A stretch of 6,828 bases of DNA. Source: Novosphingobium sp. (GTDB lineage Bacteria > Pseudomonadota > Alphaproteobacteria > Sphingomonadales > Sphingomonadaceae). Shown piece after piece: positions 5,876-6,828 of this stretch; the stretch's first letter is position 1, and every line of letters starts with the position of its first letter. Both the position numbers and the translations under genes were made by a program. The DNA lies in the NCBI GenBank assembly GCA_027490345.1, contig JAIXYF010000024.1, positions 1 to 6,828 of the forward strand, read 5' to 3'. The notes under the pieces were generated by a model that worked only from the letters and a program-made list of their open reading frames with translations, ran no database searches and was not told where the DNA came from.

Positions 5876-6828
5876 TCAGAGCCCGGCAGCCTCCAGCCGT
5901 TCCACTTCCTCGCGGTAGGGCTTGATCGCCCGGATCATCAGGAACGTGGCGAGCGGCAGCAGCGTGCAGGCCGTGATCAGCAGGGCCTTCCACAGCTGCG
6001 TCGGATCACCGATGATCACATCCTGCACCCGGCCCACCACGAAGCTGCCCATCGCGCCGAAGAACGTGAACATGAACAAGTAGAACGCCGTCACCTGCCC
6101 GCGCATGTCGTTGGGGGCCACGCGCTGCACCGCTGCATTCTGCGGCACTGCGCCCGCCAGCCCGAACATGCCCGAAAAGCCGAACAGGATCATCGAGCCC
6201 CAGGCTGTCGGCATCAGGATCGCGGCAATCGAGCTGACCGTGGTCCCCGCAAAGCAGATCGCGGCGGCGCGGACATTGGCGTCCTTGTGCCGCTTCGCCA
6301 GCCATTCGACCAGCACGCTGCCCAGCAGCAGGCCCGAAAGCGAACCTGCCAGCACCGTGATCCCGAGCGCCGCGCCGATCTGCTGCTCGTTCCAGCCGAA
6401 CGTGCGGATCATGAACGGCACGCGCCAGAACTGGAGGCCAAACACCTCGACCGCGCTCAGCGCCAGCGCACCGAACAGCGGATAGTAGACGCGCGGCTTG
6501 GCGTTGATCGCGCGCAGGGCATCGAGGCCCATGAAGGTCAGGATCTTGCGGCCAAGCCCGGCGCCTTGCGGCACTTTTGGCGCATCGGCAGCAGGGGCCA
6601 GCCGCACCGGTTCCTGCACCGTCAGAAACAGCAGACCCACCAGCAGGCCGGGCAGGCCCATGAACATCAGGATCCACTGCCAGCCGCGAATGGTCAGCGG
6701 GCCAAGCTGCGTGGGCTCCCAGCTGGCGCTCATCACCACCAGCGCCCCGCCGATCAGCGGGCCAAGCGTGGTCCCGCCGATGAAGCCGAACTGCAGCAGC
6801 GCAAACGCGCGGGTAAGCTTCTTGGGCG
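5876..6828 (-). CDS. MFS transporter, spinster-like (5'-truncated by the window edge)
   Basis: The C-terminal 316 residues of an inner-membrane MFS transporter. The frame is open to the edge of the window, so the N-terminus lies beyond 6828. The fragment starts at about helix 5 (RAFALLQFGFIGGTTLGPLI, 6-25), then helix 6 (QWILMFMGLPGLLVGLLFLT, 50-69), a charged middle loop (~72-110), and six C-terminal helices ending near residue 300. The tail YREEVERLEAAGL is cytoplasmic. Judged against a ~430-450 residue family, some 120-140 residues are missing. A GTG at 6739 and an ATG at 6733 both lie inside the helix 5-6 region and are not real starts. Unlike the other MFS gene here, its middle loop has no additional hydrophobic segments. 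The gene ends 70 nt before the SnoaL-like gene on the same strand and may be co-transcribed or a separate unit. The substrate is unknown. Confidence 0.87.
   Translation of the reverse strand, partial: PKKLTRAFALLQFGFIGGTTLGPLIGGALVVMSASWEPTQLGPLTIRGWQWILMFMGLPGLLVGLLFLTVQEPVRLAPAADAPKVPQGAGLGRKILTFMGLDALRAINAKPRVYYPLFGALALSAVEVFGLQFWRVPFMIRTFGWNEQQIGAALGITVLAGSLSGLLLGSVLVEWLAKRHKDANVRAAAICFAGTTVSSIAAILMPTAWGSMILFGFSGMFGLAGAVPQNAAVQRVAPNDMRGQVTAFYLFMFTFFGAMGSFVVGRVQDVIIGDPTQLWKALLITACTLLPLATFLMIRAIKPYREEVERLEAAGL

Overview
The window is GC-rich DNA, tightly packed with genes, and most likely comes from a sphingomonad (Alphaproteobacteria such as Novosphingobium or Sphingobium). The main reason is one gene, at 1745-2800 on the minus strand. 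It looks like the 5-carboxyvanillate decarboxylase LigW of lignin-degrading sphingomonads, and every metal-binding and active-site position I recall for LigW is present at the same residue number.

Layout, read in the direction of transcription (minus strand, right to left): a 5'-truncated spinster-type MFS transporter (6828-5876); a 70-bp spacer with a TTGACA-type promoter candidate and inverted TTAG/CTAA repeats; a 247-residue SnoaL/NTF2-like protein (5805-5062); an aldehyde dehydrogenase of the semialdehyde dehydrogenase type (5054-3627); a DUF2490 outer-membrane protein with a signal peptide (3527-2835); LigW (2800-1745); and a second MFS transporter (1748-150) whose GTG start overlaps the ligW stop. 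The spacings of 7, 99 and 34 nt and the 4-nt overlap suggest that the last five genes form one operon. At the far left, bases 1-116 hold the 3' end of a plus-strand gene of lower GC that converges on this operon.

Functional reading: LigW removes CO2 from 5-carboxyvanillate to give vanillate. In the known pathway 5-carboxyvanillate comes from 5,5'-dehydrodivanillate (DDVA), a biphenyl unit derived from lignin, through LigX, LigZ and LigY. None of these three is in the window. The operon would then pair the LigW step with an outer-membrane protein (DUF2490), an inner-membrane transporter, an aldehyde dehydrogenase and an NTF2-fold protein of unknown role. Only LigW can be assigned with confidence. 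The roles of its four operon partners are inferred from linkage, and they are the open part of this locus. I found no CRISPR array, tRNA, rRNA, insertion sequence or integrase.
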